This document shows, piece by piece, positions 45,441 through 57,677 of a stretch of 64,000 nucleotides of DNA. Below the pieces are notes generated by a model. It was not told the origin of the DNA, ran no database searches, and worked only from the letters and a program-made list of their open reading frames with translations. Origin of the DNA: CAYVHB01 sp964450865 (GTDB lineage Bacteria > Bacillota > Clostridia > Saccharofermentanales > UBA5734); assembly GCA_964450865.1 (NCBI GenBank), contig CAYVHB010000010.1:1-64000 (forward strand), written 5' to 3'. Each line of letters begins with the position of its first letter. The stretch's first letter is position 1. Made by a program: the position numbers and the translations under genes.

Positions 45441-46955
45441 ATGGTATCGCAATCAGCATCTTTCACCGCATCTTCCAGCACGTCTCTTAAAAAATATACC
45501 TTCTGGTTTATCGTCGGCAGCCAGGATCTTTATGGCGCGAATGTTTTGCAGACTGTTGACGAACACGCCCGGATCATGGTCGACGGGTTCAACGCCGATC
45601 CGGTCATTCCTGGTACAGTAGTTTTCAAGCCGGTCGTACGCAATTCGATGGAGATCACAGCCGTGATCCAGGCTGCCAACCAGGATGAGAACTGCGCCGG
45701 CATCATCACCTGGATGCACACCTTTTCACCGTCGAAAATGTGGATCCGGGGCCTCAATCTCCTGCAGAAGCCGCTGCTGCACATCAATACCCAGTTCAAC
45801 CGCGACATTCCGTGGGGTGACATCGACATGCACTTCATGAATCTCAATCAGTCAGCGCACGGTGACCGCGAGCACGGCTTTATCCTGACCCGCATGCGCC
45901 TGGCCCAGAAGGTAATCGCCGGTTATTGGCAAGATGAGAAGCTGCGCAGCCGGCTGGCTGGCTGGATGCGCGCCGCTGTTGGCGTTCATGAGAGCAAGCG
46001 GCTGCGGGTCCTGCGCATCAGCGACAACATGCGCGAAGTGGCTGTGACCGAAGGCGACAAGGTCGAGGCTCACATCAAGTTCGGCTGGTCCGTTGATCAC
46101 TATGGCGTGATGGACATCATTCGCGAAGTGGAACAGGTGACCGAGGCCGAAGTGGATGCCCAGATGGCCGAGTATGCCGCGCTTTATGACTTTGCCACCG
46201 AGGACCTGTCCGCGGTGCGCTATCAGGCGAGGGAAGAAGTCGCGCTCAAGCGCTTCCTTGAACAGGGCCAGTTCGGCGCCTTCCACACCAATTTCCAGGA
46301 TTTGCAGCAGCTCCGGCAGCTGCCTGGCCTGGCCAGCCAGGACCTGATGCGCCAGGGTTATGGTTTTGCCGGCGAGGGCGACTGGAAGACGGCGGCGATG
46401 GTCCGCATCCTCAAGCTGATGAGTGCCGACCTGACCGGTGGCACGTCTTTCATGGAAGATTACACCTATCATATGGAGCCGGGTAACGGGATGAACATGG
46501 GTGCCCATATGCTTGAGGTTTGCCCGACGCTGGCCAGCGAGAAGGCACAGATCAAGGTGGTGCCGCTGGGCATCGGTGATCGCGAACCGCCGGCCCGCCT
46601 GACCTTCAAGGCCGCGACTGGTCCCGCGATCCTCGTTTCGCTGATCGACATGGGCGACCGGTTCCGCCTGATCGTCAATGACGTGATCTGTCAGGAGCAG
46701 ACCGAGAACATGCCCAGATTGCCGGTGGCCGCCGTCCTGTGGCAGCCACTGCCTGATCTCGAGACGTCGGCTGAAGCCTGGATGTATGCTGGCGGCGCGC
46801 ACCACGAGGTGTTGAGCTACACCGTCACCGCCGACATGATGCGCGACTGGGCCGAGATGATGAATATCGAATTCATCCACATCGGCGCCAGGACCGACAT
46901 CAATCAGCTGCGCCAGGAACTGGTCTGGAACGACGTCATCTGGAAGCTGCGATAA
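45441..46955 (+). CDS. araA: L-arabinose isomerase
   Basis: 504 residues, normal length for AraA, converting L-arabinose to L-ribulose. Signature FWFIVGSQDLYG near the N-terminus, WMHTFSPSKMWIRGL (active-site loop), HLHTQFN-like HINTQFNRDIPWGDIDMHFMNLNQ, GTSFMEDYTYHM with the metal-binding Glu and His, and C-terminal YAGGAHHEVLSYTV. ATG 45441 follows GGAGG by 9 bases; the longer open frame that begins at 45327 overlaps araR and has no ribosome site. First gene of the araA-araB-araD set, controlled by the operator in front of it. Confidence 0.96.
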   Translation: MVSQSASFTASSSTSLKKYTFWFIVGSQDLYGANVLQTVDEHARIMVDGFNADPVIPGTVVFKPVVRNSMEITAVIQAANQDENCAGIITWMHTFSPSKMWIRGLNLLQKPLLHINTQFNRDIPWGDIDMHFMNLNQSAHGDREHGFILTRMRLAQKVIAGYWQDEKLRSRLAGWMRAAVGVHESKRLRVLRISDNMREVAVTEGDKVEAHIKFGWSVDHYGVMDIIREVEQVTEAEVDAQMAEYAALYDFATEDLSAVRYQAREEVALKRFLEQGQFGAFHTNFQDLQQLRQLPGLASQDLMRQGYGFAGEGDWKTAAMVRILKLMSADLTGGTSFMEDYTYHMEPGNGMNMGAHMLEVCPTLASEKAQIKVVPLGIGDREPPARLTFKAATGPAILVSLIDMGDRFRLIVNDVICQEQTENMPRLPVAAVLWQPLPDLETSAEAWMYAGGAHHEVLSYTVTADMMRDWAEMMNIEFIHIGARTDINQLRQELVWNDVIWKLR

Positions 46956-46972
46956 TCGATTGCCCGCAAAGG

Positions 46973-47390
46973 TGCCCGCAAAGGGACCAGGTGCCGGATC
47001 AGGAATAAACCCCGCAACGGCGCCTGGCGTCGGGGCGCGAGTACAAATTGCCCGCTAGGGGACCAGGTGCCGGATCAGGAATAAGCCCCGCAACGGCGCC
47101 TGGCGTCGGGGTTCGGGTACAAATTGCCCGCAAAGGGACCAGGTGCCGGATCAGGAATAAAATCCGCAACGGCGCCTGGCGTCGGGGTACGGGTACAAAT
47201 TGCCCGCAAAGGGACCAGGTGCCGGATCAGGAAAAAGCCCCGCAACGGCGCCTGGCGTCGGGGTACGGGTACAAATTGCCCGCAAAGGGACCAGGTGCCG
47301 GATCAGGAAAAAGCCCCGCAACGGCGCCTGGCGTCGGGGCGCGGGTGCAAATTGCCCGCTAGGGGACCAGGTGCCGGATCACCGGATCAG
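46973..47390 (+). repeat. Five tandem 76-bp structured repeats between araA and the kinase
   Basis: Unit starts at 46973, 47049, 47125, 47201, 47277 and a partial sixth at 47353, exactly 76 bp apart. Each starts TGCCCGC, contains GGACCAGGTGCCGGATCAGG and then a G+C-rich hairpin (CCCCG...CGGGG with GGCGCC inside). Copies differ at a few positions. Since 76 is not a multiple of three, each copy shifts frame and the region is not coding. It lies in the transcribed spacer of the ara operon, so it could influence mRNA stability or relative expression. No such repeat is seen elsewhere in the window. Confidence 0.95.
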
Positions 47391-47436
47391 GAAAATCCTG
47401 GCAGTATCCGCCAATCAGGGATAGGAGATCGTGTTT

Positions 47437-49044
47437 ATGAGCCGTGATTTTATGGAAATCAAGTCTGCCATCGCCGCCGGCCAGACGGCGATTGGCATGG
47501 AGCTGGGTTCGACCCGGATTAAGACAGTCCTGGTCGGGCCGGATAATAGCCCGATTGCTTCTGGCAGTCATGACTGGGAGAATCGCTATGTTGACGGGAT
47601 CTGGACTTATAGCCTGGAGGCTATCTGGCAAGGGGTTCAGGCCAGTTACCAGCAGATGGCGCAGCAAGTGCAGGCCACTTATGGCCTGGCCTTAACGACG
47701 ACAGGCGCGATTGGCTTCAGTGGCATGATGCACGGCTACATGGCTTTCGACAAACAGGGTCACCAGCTGGTGCCGTTCCGGACCTGGCGCAACAACTTCA
47801 CAGGTGTCGCCTCGGAGGCCCTGACCGGCTTGTTCAATTATCCGATCCCGCAGCGCTGGAGCATCGCCCATCTCTTCCAGGCGATCTTGAATGGTGAAGC
47901 CCATGTGGCAAAGATCGATTTCCTGACCACCCTGGCGGGCTATATTCACTGGCAGCTGACTGGGCAGAAGGTCCTCGGCGTCGGCGAGGCTTCGGGCGTA
48001 TTTCCGATCGACCTGCAGACGAAGGGCTTCAACCAGCAGATGATCGGGCAGTTTGACCAGGCTGTCAGCGCCCATCAGTACCCGTGGCGGCTGGCCGATA
48101 TCCTGCCGGCGGTCCGTGTAGCCGGTGAAAGGGCTGGTGAACTGACGGCTGCTGGCGCCCGTCTGCTCGACGTGTCAGGCAATCTACAGGCCGGGATCCC
48201 GCTCTGTCCGCCGGAGGGCGACGCCGGGACCGGGATGGTCGCGACCAACAGCGTGGCCGTACGCACTGGCAATGTCTCGGCCGGGACCTCGGTCTTTGCC
48301 ATGGTCGTCCTGGAAAAGGAGCTGTCGCAGGTTTATAGCGAAATCGATCTGGTGACCACGCCATCCGGTGAACGGGTAGCGATGGCTCATTCCAACAACT
48401 GCACTTCAGACTACGATGCCTGGATTGGCTTGTTTGGCGAAGCAGCCCAGGCCCTGGGCCAACCGGTCAGCAAGGGCCAGCTATATGACACTTTATTGAA
48501 TCTTGCCCTGCAGGGCGACCCGGACTGCGGCGGCCTGCTGGCCTACGGCTACCTGTCCGGAGAACACATGACTCATTTTAGCGAAGGCCGGCCGCTGTTT
48601 GTGCGTTCCTCGAACAGCCGCTTCAACCTGGCCAATTTCATCCGCGTCAATCTCTTCACGGCTCTGGGTGCCCTGCGCACCGGCCTGGATATTCTGTTTG
48701 AAAAGGAGAACGTCGAGGTCGATGAAATCAAGGGCCACGGCGGTTTCTTCAAAACTAAGGGTGTGGGCCAGAAAATCATGGCTGCCGCGACGCATACACC
48801 GATTTCAGTCCTTGAAACCGCTGGCGAGGGCGGAGCCTGGGGTATTGCCTTGCTCGCTTCATACCTGGTTCATCATGCTGCTGACGAATCCCTGGCTGAC
48901 TTCCTGAGCCAGCGGGTCTTCGCCGGTCAGGCCGGTACCGTGATTGACCCCGACCCGTCTGATGTAGCCGGATTCAACACATTCCTGGTCCGCTATAGCC
49001 AGGGGCTGGCGATTGAACGGGCCGCCGTGGCCAACTTGCGCTGA
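47437..49044 (+). CDS. araB: FGGY-family carbohydrate kinase, ribulokinase-like
   Basis: 535 residues. N-terminal phosphate-binding region TAIGMELGSTRIKTVLV, then GAIGFSGMMHGYMAFDKQG and TWRNNFTG, and C-terminal ATP-site regions GGFFKTKGVGQKIMAAATHTPISVLETAGEGGAWGIAL, as in FGGY kinases. Placed between araA and araD, it should phosphorylate L-ribulose to L-ribulose-5-phosphate, although its sequence lies outside the classic AraB family and other ketose substrates cannot be excluded. ATG 47437 lies 9 bases after AGGAG; GTG 47431 is too close. The preceding 76-bp repeats separate it from araA by about 480 bases. Confidence 0.88.
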   Translation: MSRDFMEIKSAIAAGQTAIGMELGSTRIKTVLVGPDNSPIASGSHDWENRYVDGIWTYSLEAIWQGVQASYQQMAQQVQATYGLALTTTGAIGFSGMMHGYMAFDKQGHQLVPFRTWRNNFTGVASEALTGLFNYPIPQRWSIAHLFQAILNGEAHVAKIDFLTTLAGYIHWQLTGQKVLGVGEASGVFPIDLQTKGFNQQMIGQFDQAVSAHQYPWRLADILPAVRVAGERAGELTAAGARLLDVSGNLQAGIPLCPPEGDAGTGMVATNSVAVRTGNVSAGTSVFAMVVLEKELSQVYSEIDLVTTPSGERVAMAHSNNCTSDYDAWIGLFGEAAQALGQPVSKGQLYDTLLNLALQGDPDCGGLLAYGYLSGEHMTHFSEGRPLFVRSSNSRFNLANFIRVNLFTALGALRTGLDILFEKENVEVDEIKGHGGFFKTKGVGQKIMAAATHTPISVLETAGEGGAWGIALLASYLVHHAADESLADFLSQRVFAGQAGTVIDPDPSDVAGFNTFLVRYSQGLAIERAAVANLR

Positions 49045-49072
49045 AAAACTCATACATGAGGTAATGTCCTTT

Positions 49073-49774
49073 ATGAAACTTGATCAACTTATTGAATCTG
49101 TTCTGCAGGCTAATCTGGATTTGCCCCGCCATCAGCTGGTTACCTTTACCTGGGGTAATGTCAGCGGCATTGACCGCGACTCTGGCCTGGTTGTCATCAA
49201 GCCGAGCGGTGTGCCCTATGATGAACTCGAGGCCCGGCACATGGTTGTTCTCGACCTTGCTGGCAATGTGATCCAGGGCACATACCGGCCGAGCAGCGAC
49301 ACAGCGACGCACCTGGCGCTTTACCGGTGTTATCCGGCAATTGGCGGCGTGGTCCACACCCATTCGCGCTGGGCCACGACCTGGGCTGAGGCTTGCCTCG
49401 ACCTTCCCGCCCTTGGCACCACCCACGCCGATTATTTTTATGGCGATGTACCGTGTACCCGTCAGTTGACGGCCGATGAGATTGCGGCTGATTATGAACT
49501 GAACACGGGCAAAGTGATTATTGAAACCTTTGAGCAGCGCCGCATCGACCCCCTGGCTGTACCCGGCGTGCTGGTTGCCAGTCATGGGCCTTTTGCCTGG
49601 GGTAAAAACGCTACTGAGGCGGTGCACAATGCCGTGGTGCTTGAAGAGTGCGCAATGATGGCTTTCAATGCCCGCATGCTCAGTCCCCAGCTGCACACAG
49701 TTGACCAGCACCTGCTGGATAAGCATTACTATCGCAAGCACGGCAGCGGTGCGTATTACGGTCAAGGCAAATAA
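49073..49774 (+). CDS. araD: L-ribulose-5-phosphate 4-epimerase
   Basis: 233 residues, family length about 231. LVTFTWGNVSGID and VIKPSGVPYDEL begin the class-II aldolase fold; the zinc ligands sit in HTHSRWATTWAE and the later HADYF region, and ASHGPFAWGKNATEAVHNAVVLEE is typical of AraD. It converts L-ribulose-5-phosphate to D-xylulose-5-phosphate. The start at ATG 49073 fits AraD proteins and lies 11 bases after TGAGG; the upstream frame overlaps the kinase stop. Completes araA-araB-araD. Confidence 0.96.
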   Translation: MKLDQLIESVLQANLDLPRHQLVTFTWGNVSGIDRDSGLVVIKPSGVPYDELEARHMVVLDLAGNVIQGTYRPSSDTATHLALYRCYPAIGGVVHTHSRWATTWAEACLDLPALGTTHADYFYGDVPCTRQLTADEIAADYELNTGKVIIETFEQRRIDPLAVPGVLVASHGPFAWGKNATEAVHNAVVLEECAMMAFNARMLSPQLHTVDQHLLDKHYYRKHGSGAYYGQGK

Positions 49775-49820
49775 GCGGCTTGCGGGAGTGAATGGACCGG
49801 TCAATGAATCAGGCTGCCAA

Positions 49821-52742
<2,922 letters not shown>

Positions 52743-52788
52743 CGCATTCCCCTTGTGCCCCGTGCTGGCATCATGCGTTTTTCAGGCT

Positions 52789-53919
52789 TCAGTCCTGGGC
52801 GTTCTCGGCAGTGATCAGGCGGGTGTCAAGCAGGGTTTCCGGCGGCACCGTCTGATTATTGATCAGTTTCAGCGCGTATTGAATGCCGGTGTAACCTTGC
52901 AGCGCCGCCTGCTGGTCGACCGTTGCGACCAGCGTGCCGGCTTTGATGGCCTGGCGGGCTTCAGCCAGGGCGTCGAAGCCGGCTACCTGTACCCCGGTCT
53001 GGCGACTGCTTTTCAGATATTGAATCACGCCAAGTGCCATCATGTCGTTGGCACAGAAGATCAGGCCGATGTCGGGATGTTTTTCAAAAAGCTGGCGGGT
53101 CACATTGTAGGCCTCGTCAATTTTCCAGTTGGCCGTGACGGTGGCGATCAGTTCGATCTGCGGATTCGCGGCAAAGGCCCGCCTGGCACCGCGCACCCGG
53201 TTCAGGCTGTTATCGGTGTCGGAAATGCCTTCAATTATGACGGCCTGTGTCGGTATCGTGACTGAGCTAGCCAGAACCTGTGCCGCCTCCCAGGCCCCTT
53301 TTTCGTTGTCGACGCTGACAAAAGGCACATCCTGCAGTCCCAGCGACAGGCAAAGGGCAGGATCGAGGCGATTGTCAATATTGACGATCGGGATGCCGGC
53401 ATCCTGGGCCTTTTTCAGGACCGGAATGAGATCGGTCGAGCTGCCGGGTGCGATCACGATGGCATCAACCCGGGAAGCGATCATTTCATCGACAATGTTG
53501 ATCTGCTGCTCGATAGAGGTTTCCTTGGCCCCGGTTTTCACGATCAGCTCAATGTTGTTTTCGGCTTCGGCCTGGCGGGCGCCTTTTTCCATATCGATGA
53601 AGAAAGGATTGGTCAGCGTCTTCATGACCAGGGCGATGCGCAGTTTGCGGACCTGGCTGGAAGAACTGCCGGTTGTGGCCTGGCTGTTGGTGGCCGGGAA
53701 CAGATCAATGTTTTCACTGGTTGAGGCCGGGGCGCAGGCCGTCAGCAAAACAGCGGGCAGCAGCATGAGGGACAGGATGGTGAGCAGCAGCACCAAGGCC
53801 GGGACCGGGCGGGTCAGACGGCTCCCTTTCAGCTTCACCGGACCAACCTTCGTAGCCTGTTTTCGCGATCTCTGCTTGTCGTCAGTCAATCTGTCGTCAG
53901 TCAATCTGTCTTGCCGCAT
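52789..53919 (-). CDS. Periplasmic sugar-binding lipoprotein (ribose/galactose type)
   Basis: 376 residues. Positively charged start, hydrophobic segment and lipobox LLTAC (about 58-62) place the mature protein on the outer face of the membrane. The rest is a Peripla_BP_4/CUT2-type binding protein (IALVMKTLTNPFFIDMEKGARQAEAENNIELIVK...AIVIAPGSSTDLIPVLKKAQDAGIPIVNIDNRLD...NEKGAWEAAQVL...GLIFCANDMMALGVIQYL...). The gene begins the operon with the histidine kinase and has no permease or ATPase nearby, so it is more likely a sensing than an uptake protein, as known for some sugar-binding-protein/histidine-kinase pairs in Firmicutes. A short direct repeat (LTDDRLTDD) lies at the N-terminus. Confidence 0.88.
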   Translation of the reverse strand: MRQDRLTDDRLTDDKQRSRKQATKVGPVKLKGSRLTRPVPALVLLLTILSLMLLPAVLLTACAPASTSENIDLFPATNSQATTGSSSSQVRKLRIALVMKTLTNPFFIDMEKGARQAEAENNIELIVKTGAKETSIEQQINIVDEMIASRVDAIVIAPGSSTDLIPVLKKAQDAGIPIVNIDNRLDPALCLSLGLQDVPFVSVDNEKGAWEAAQVLASSVTIPTQAVIIEGISDTDNSLNRVRGARRAFAANPQIELIATVTANWKIDEAYNVTRQLFEKHPDIGLIFCANDMMALGVIQYLKSSRQTGVQVAGFDALAEARQAIKAGTLVATVDQQAALQGYTGIQYALKLINNQTVPPETLLDTRLITAENAQD

Positions 53920-54341
53920 CGTAATAATCCGCCTGATTCGCTGTTGCTCCTGCCTGGGCAGGCCGGTGGTAATTGAGTCGTGATTTTGCTGGTCCTCATA
54001 TATGCCTGCTGATGAATGGCAAACCGTTCATTTTGTCACGGTTTTCATTCAGAATATAACGGCAAAATTGTGAGTATGGGAATATTCGTAAACCCGGTGG
54101 GTCAATTATACCCCATTCGCAGATGAATGCATATGGGGAATCTGCATGATAAGGAGCGGTGCCAGGCACCGTTCGGGGGATGCAGAAAATACTGAACCAG
54201 ACACGGTTTAATGAATTAAATTGATCGAATGCCAAGCGTTGAGTCCTGGATGAACCAGTTTGGCGACACCGGATCGCTGACACTGGATCGCTGACCCCGG
54301 ATCAGCGGCACCAGATCGGCGACACCAGAATCAGGAAGCCC
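53920..54341. other. Intergenic region with short repeats
   Basis: About 420 bp without a gene. Holds the promoter region of the sugar-binding-protein/kinase operon. Contains a perfect palindrome CGGTGCCAGGCACCG (about 54156-54170) and two similar copies of GGATCGCTGACAC/CGGATCGCTGACC (about 54265-54300). The GGATC and GGTGCC elements echo the araA-araB 76-bp repeats. Confidence 0.55.
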
Positions 54342-55202
54342 TCAGGCGGGGTCGGTGCCAGTCTGGGCCAGGGGTACACGGTACTGGGGCCGACCGGGTT
54401 GCTGCTTGCCCAGGGTGGCCATCTGGGCGCTGTATTCAGTGGGGGTGGCGCCAAAGTAAAGCTTGAATGAGCGATAGAAGGTGCGCATGTTTTCAAAGCC
54501 GGACTGCAGGGCTGCGTCGAGCAGCGGGCTGCCGTCGATGATCAGGTTGGCGGCCTGGCGGCAGCGCAGTGTATTGATGTATTCGGTGATGCTGCAGTGA
54601 AAACTGGCATTGAAAATATGCGAAAAGCGGCTTTTGCTGTAACCGAAATGCTGGGCCAGGGCAGCCAGGTCCAGGGGCGACCGGAAATTCTCTTCGAGGT
54701 AGGTCAGGATATCCCGGATCAGTTCTCCGGTCTGGTCCTCGGCGATGTCGCAAAGGCCGACCTTATCGATCAGCAGGCCGATGATGACCTGGATATACCC
54801 CCGGCAAACAGCGCTGTCCGGCTGGTGCCGGCCGCGGCTGAGCAGCTCGAGGCAATGGCGCAGCTCGCTCTTGGCTTCATCATCGTGGTAAATCGTCGCC
54901 GCGAAGGTCTTTTTCTTGAAAATACTCTTGAAAGCCGGGATATAGTCCAGCGGCACGATCAGCAGCAGGGTATCCGAGTACTGGTCGGTCTGGAATTGAT
55001 GGACCGTGTAACTGGGGACGAGGAGGGCTTCATTGGCCAGGACCTGCGTCTGGCGGCCATTCAGCGTCGCTTTCATTTCCCCCTCGGTGACATAGACAAT
55101 CTCCAGATTGCCATGAAAATGGGGCAGGCAGGTATTGTTGCCGACACGTTGACAAAACGGGAAGCGATCGGCTGCCCGGCTATATTCATATGTTCCGTTC
55201 AT
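54342..55202 (-). CDS. AraC-family transcriptional regulator
   Basis: 286 residues from ATG 55202, which follows GAGG by 9 bases; upstream in-frame ATGs lack ribosome sites. N-terminal cupin-like ligand-binding domain (CLPHFHGNLEIVYVTEGEMKATLNGRQTQVLANEALLVPSYTVHQFQTD). C-terminal AraC double helix-turn-helix: YLEENFRSPLDLAALAQHFGYSKSRFSHIF...ITEYINTLRCRQAANLI...ALQSGFENMRTFYRSFKLYFGATPTEY. It is divergent from the oxidoreductase gene at 55461, which it may control. Its relation to the arabinose genes is unclear. Confidence 0.92.
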   Translation of the reverse strand: MNGTYEYSRAADRFPFCQRVGNNTCLPHFHGNLEIVYVTEGEMKATLNGRQTQVLANEALLVPSYTVHQFQTDQYSDTLLLIVPLDYIPAFKSIFKKKTFAATIYHDDEAKSELRHCLELLSRGRHQPDSAVCRGYIQVIIGLLIDKVGLCDIAEDQTGELIRDILTYLEENFRSPLDLAALAQHFGYSKSRFSHIFNASFHCSITEYINTLRCRQAANLIIDGSPLLDAALQSGFENMRTFYRSFKLYFGATPTEYSAQMATLGKQQPGRPQYRVPLAQTGTDPA

Positions 55203-55460
55203 TGACAGTAGCCTCAACATATATCGTAAACCTGGCGCCAGGAGCGGACAGGTCATCATGCTTCATTAAACCGGAGTCAGACAGGATAGCGATATTTGTC
55301 ACTTGAAAACGATCAAATAGCACGACATTGCCTGATTAGCGGATTATGATGAGTATAACAGATTTCAAGCAAAAACAACCATTGAATTTTCTTTTTTTCG
55401 TTCAAATCAGCAGCAATTCTCTGAAAAGTACAATGAATGCCAAAGGAGTGACATAGAAAT

Positions 55461-56552
55461 ATGAGCAAGGAACCCAAAATGAAGCTGCGCGCCGGGATGG
55501 TCGGCTGCGGCGGCATCGCCTGCAATAAGCACCTGCCGGCTATCAAGCGGCTGGGTGCCGTCGAAATGGTAGCGTTTTGTGACATCGTTGCAGAACGGGC
55601 CGCGAAGGCCAAGGCTGAGTACGGTACAGCCGATACCCTTGTCTGCACCGATTACCGCGACTTGCTGCAGGCGGACCTGGATATCGTTTACGTTTGTACC
55701 CCCAACCGTTCCCATGCCGAGATCACGATTGCCGCTCTTGAATCCGGCCGGCACGTCATGTGTGAGAAGCCGATGGCCATGAACTACCAGGAGGCGCAGG
55801 CCATGATTGCCGCCCAGCAGGCCAGTGGCAAGCTGCTGACGATCGCTTACCAGAACCGCTACCGACCGGACAGCACCTACCTGAAAAAAGAGTGCGAAGC
55901 GGACGTCCTGGGCGAAATCTATTATGCCAGGGCCAAGGCTCTGCGCCGGCGCGCGGTTCCGACCTGGGGCGTGTTCCTCAATGAATTCGAGCAGGGCGGC
56001 GGTCCCCTGATTGATATCGGCACCCATGCCCTCGACCTGACTCTCTGGCTGATGGACAATTATGAACCGGCTTATGTTGTCGGCACGACCTACCACAAGC
56101 TGAATCAGGATACGGAGCCGGGCAATGCCTTCGGCTCCTGGGATCCGGCAGCATTTACCGTGGAGGACAGCGCCTTTGGCTTCCTCGTGATGAAAAATGG
56201 CGCCACGGTGACTCTTGAGGCCAGCTGGGCCCTGAATCTGGTTGATGCCCAGGAAGCGCGGACCGTCCTGTGCGGGACCAGGGCCGGCGCGGATATGGAT
56301 GACGGGCTGCGGATCAACGGGGTGCGCCATAATCGCCAGTATGTGACCCGGCCGGCGCTTGATCCGGGCGAGGTGGCGTTCTACGAAGGCGAGGAGGATA
56401 AAGCCCAGGATATCGAGCAGGCTGTCTTCGTCAAGGCTGTCCGCGGTGAAGGCGAACTGGTGGTCAAACCAGAACAGGCCGCAGTAGTCACCCGGATTCT
56501 CGAAGCGATCTATGAGTCGGCCCGGACCGGCCAGCCGGTCTATTTCAAATAA
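55461..56552 (+). CDS. Gfo/Idh/MocA-family oxidoreductase
   Basis: 363 residues. N-terminal NAD(P)-binding Rossmann domain starts RAGMVGCGGIACNKHLPAI with GxGxxG-like motif, followed by VCTPNRSHAEITIAALESGRHVMCEKPMAMNYQEAQAM (the EKP lysine). C-terminal dehydrogenase domain includes FEQGGGPLIDIGTHALDLTLWLM (catalytic His region). Oxidises or isomerises sugars or inositol. Divergent from the AraC gene; followed by an isomerase and another such dehydrogenase, so likely a sugar or polyol catabolic set. Ribosome site AAAGGAG is 12 bases from the ATG. Confidence 0.95.
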   Translation: MSKEPKMKLRAGMVGCGGIACNKHLPAIKRLGAVEMVAFCDIVAERAAKAKAEYGTADTLVCTDYRDLLQADLDIVYVCTPNRSHAEITIAALESGRHVMCEKPMAMNYQEAQAMIAAQQASGKLLTIAYQNRYRPDSTYLKKECEADVLGEIYYARAKALRRRAVPTWGVFLNEFEQGGGPLIDIGTHALDLTLWLMDNYEPAYVVGTTYHKLNQDTEPGNAFGSWDPAAFTVEDSAFGFLVMKNGATVTLEASWALNLVDAQEARTVLCGTRAGADMDDGLRINGVRHNRQYVTRPALDPGEVAFYEGEEDKAQDIEQAVFVKAVRGEGELVVKPEQAAVVTRILEAIYESARTGQPVYFK

Positions 56553-56630
56553 TCTCTAAACTTAAAAGCCGGTCTGATTCTACAACGATTAAAAACGATC
56601 TGATTCAACAATTATAAAGAGGTATGGATT

Positions 56631-57596
56631 ATGAAACTGGGTGTTTTTACGGTTATTCTCGGCCATCTGCCGCTCGACCAGGCGCTGGCCTATCTCAAGA
56701 GCCAGGGCGTCCAGCAGCTGGAGATCGGTTGCGGCGGCTTCCCCGGCACGGCGCACGCCGATGCCCGGCAATTGCTGGCCGATCCGGCCCGGCTTGATAC
56801 TTTCAAGGCCACGATCGCCGCATCCGGCCTGGAGATTGCCGCTTTTTCGGTGCACGGCAATCCGCTCCATCCAAATCCGCAGATCGCCCGCGACGACCAC
56901 GAACAATTTGAAGCCGCCGTCCTGCTGGCCGAAAAGCTCGGCGTCCAGACGGTGGTGACGTTCTCCGGCTGCCCGGGTGACTCTGAACAGTCGCTGTATC
57001 CGAACTGGGTCGTCGCCAGCTGGCCAACGGATTTCCAGACGATCAAGAACTGGCAGTGGGAACAGAAGGTGATTCCTTACTGGAAGCAGGCCGCGCAATT
57101 TGCCGCCGACCATGGGGTGCGCGTGGCGCTGGAGATGCATCCGGGCTTTTGTGTCTACAATCCGACGACCCTGCTCAAGCTGCGGGAGGCTGTCGGGCCG
57201 ACCATCGGCGCCAATTTTGACCCGTCGCACCTCTTCTGGCAGAACATTGATCCGGTCGCCGCGATCCGGGCCCTGCGCGGGGCCATTTATCACTTCCATG
57301 CCAAGGACACGGCGATTGATCCCTATGTCTGTGCGGTCAAGGGCGTGCTCGATACAACCGGCCTCGACAACCTGGCCGAGCGGCCGTGGATCTTCCGTTC
57401 CGTTGGCTACGGACACGGCGAACCGGTCTGGCGGGCCATTTTCAGTGAACTGCGTCAGGCTGGCTACAGCGGTGTGATTTCGATTGAGCATGAGGATGGT
57501 CTGATGACAGCCCGTGAAGGACTCGAAAAAGCCATCGAGGTGCTCAAGCGCACGATTATTTATGACGACTCCGGCATTGACATGTTCTGGGCCTGA
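56631..57596 (+). CDS. Sugar phosphate isomerase/epimerase (TIM-barrel AP endonuclease 2 family)
   Basis: 321 residues. Barrel strands: KLGVFTVILGHLPLDQALAYL, LEIGCGG, LEIAAFSVHGNPLHPNP, VALEMHPGFCVYNPTTLLKL, IGANFDPSHLFWQ, and IYHFHAKDT near the end with IEHEDG, which carry the metal-binding Glu, Asp and His. The family contains xylose isomerase-like and inosose enzymes. Coupled to the flanking oxidoreductases (79 bases after the first, 82 before the second). AGAGG precedes the ATG. Confidence 0.93.
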   Translation: MKLGVFTVILGHLPLDQALAYLKSQGVQQLEIGCGGFPGTAHADARQLLADPARLDTFKATIAASGLEIAAFSVHGNPLHPNPQIARDDHEQFEAAVLLAEKLGVQTVVTFSGCPGDSEQSLYPNWVVASWPTDFQTIKNWQWEQKVIPYWKQAAQFAADHGVRVALEMHPGFCVYNPTTLLKLREAVGPTIGANFDPSHLFWQNIDPVAAIRALRGAIYHFHAKDTAIDPYVCAVKGVLDTTGLDNLAERPWIFRSVGYGHGEPVWRAIFSELRQAGYSGVISIEHEDGLMTAREGLEKAIEVLKRTIIYDDSGIDMFWA

Positions 57597-57677
57597 GCAT
57601 CCGCATCATAAATAAAAATATTGATAGGCAAGCTGAATATAAATATAAATAAATTTAATAAATGGGAGCTTGAAACA

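Noticed and set aside
45852..46880. 342-codon minus-strand frame inside araA
   Set aside because: Antisense shadow; araA is full length with all signatures.
47048..47447. Three open frames of 74-107 codons with GTRCRIR/GAGSG repeats
   Set aside because: Products of the 76-bp non-coding repeat; the unit is not a multiple of three and no ribosome sites precede them.
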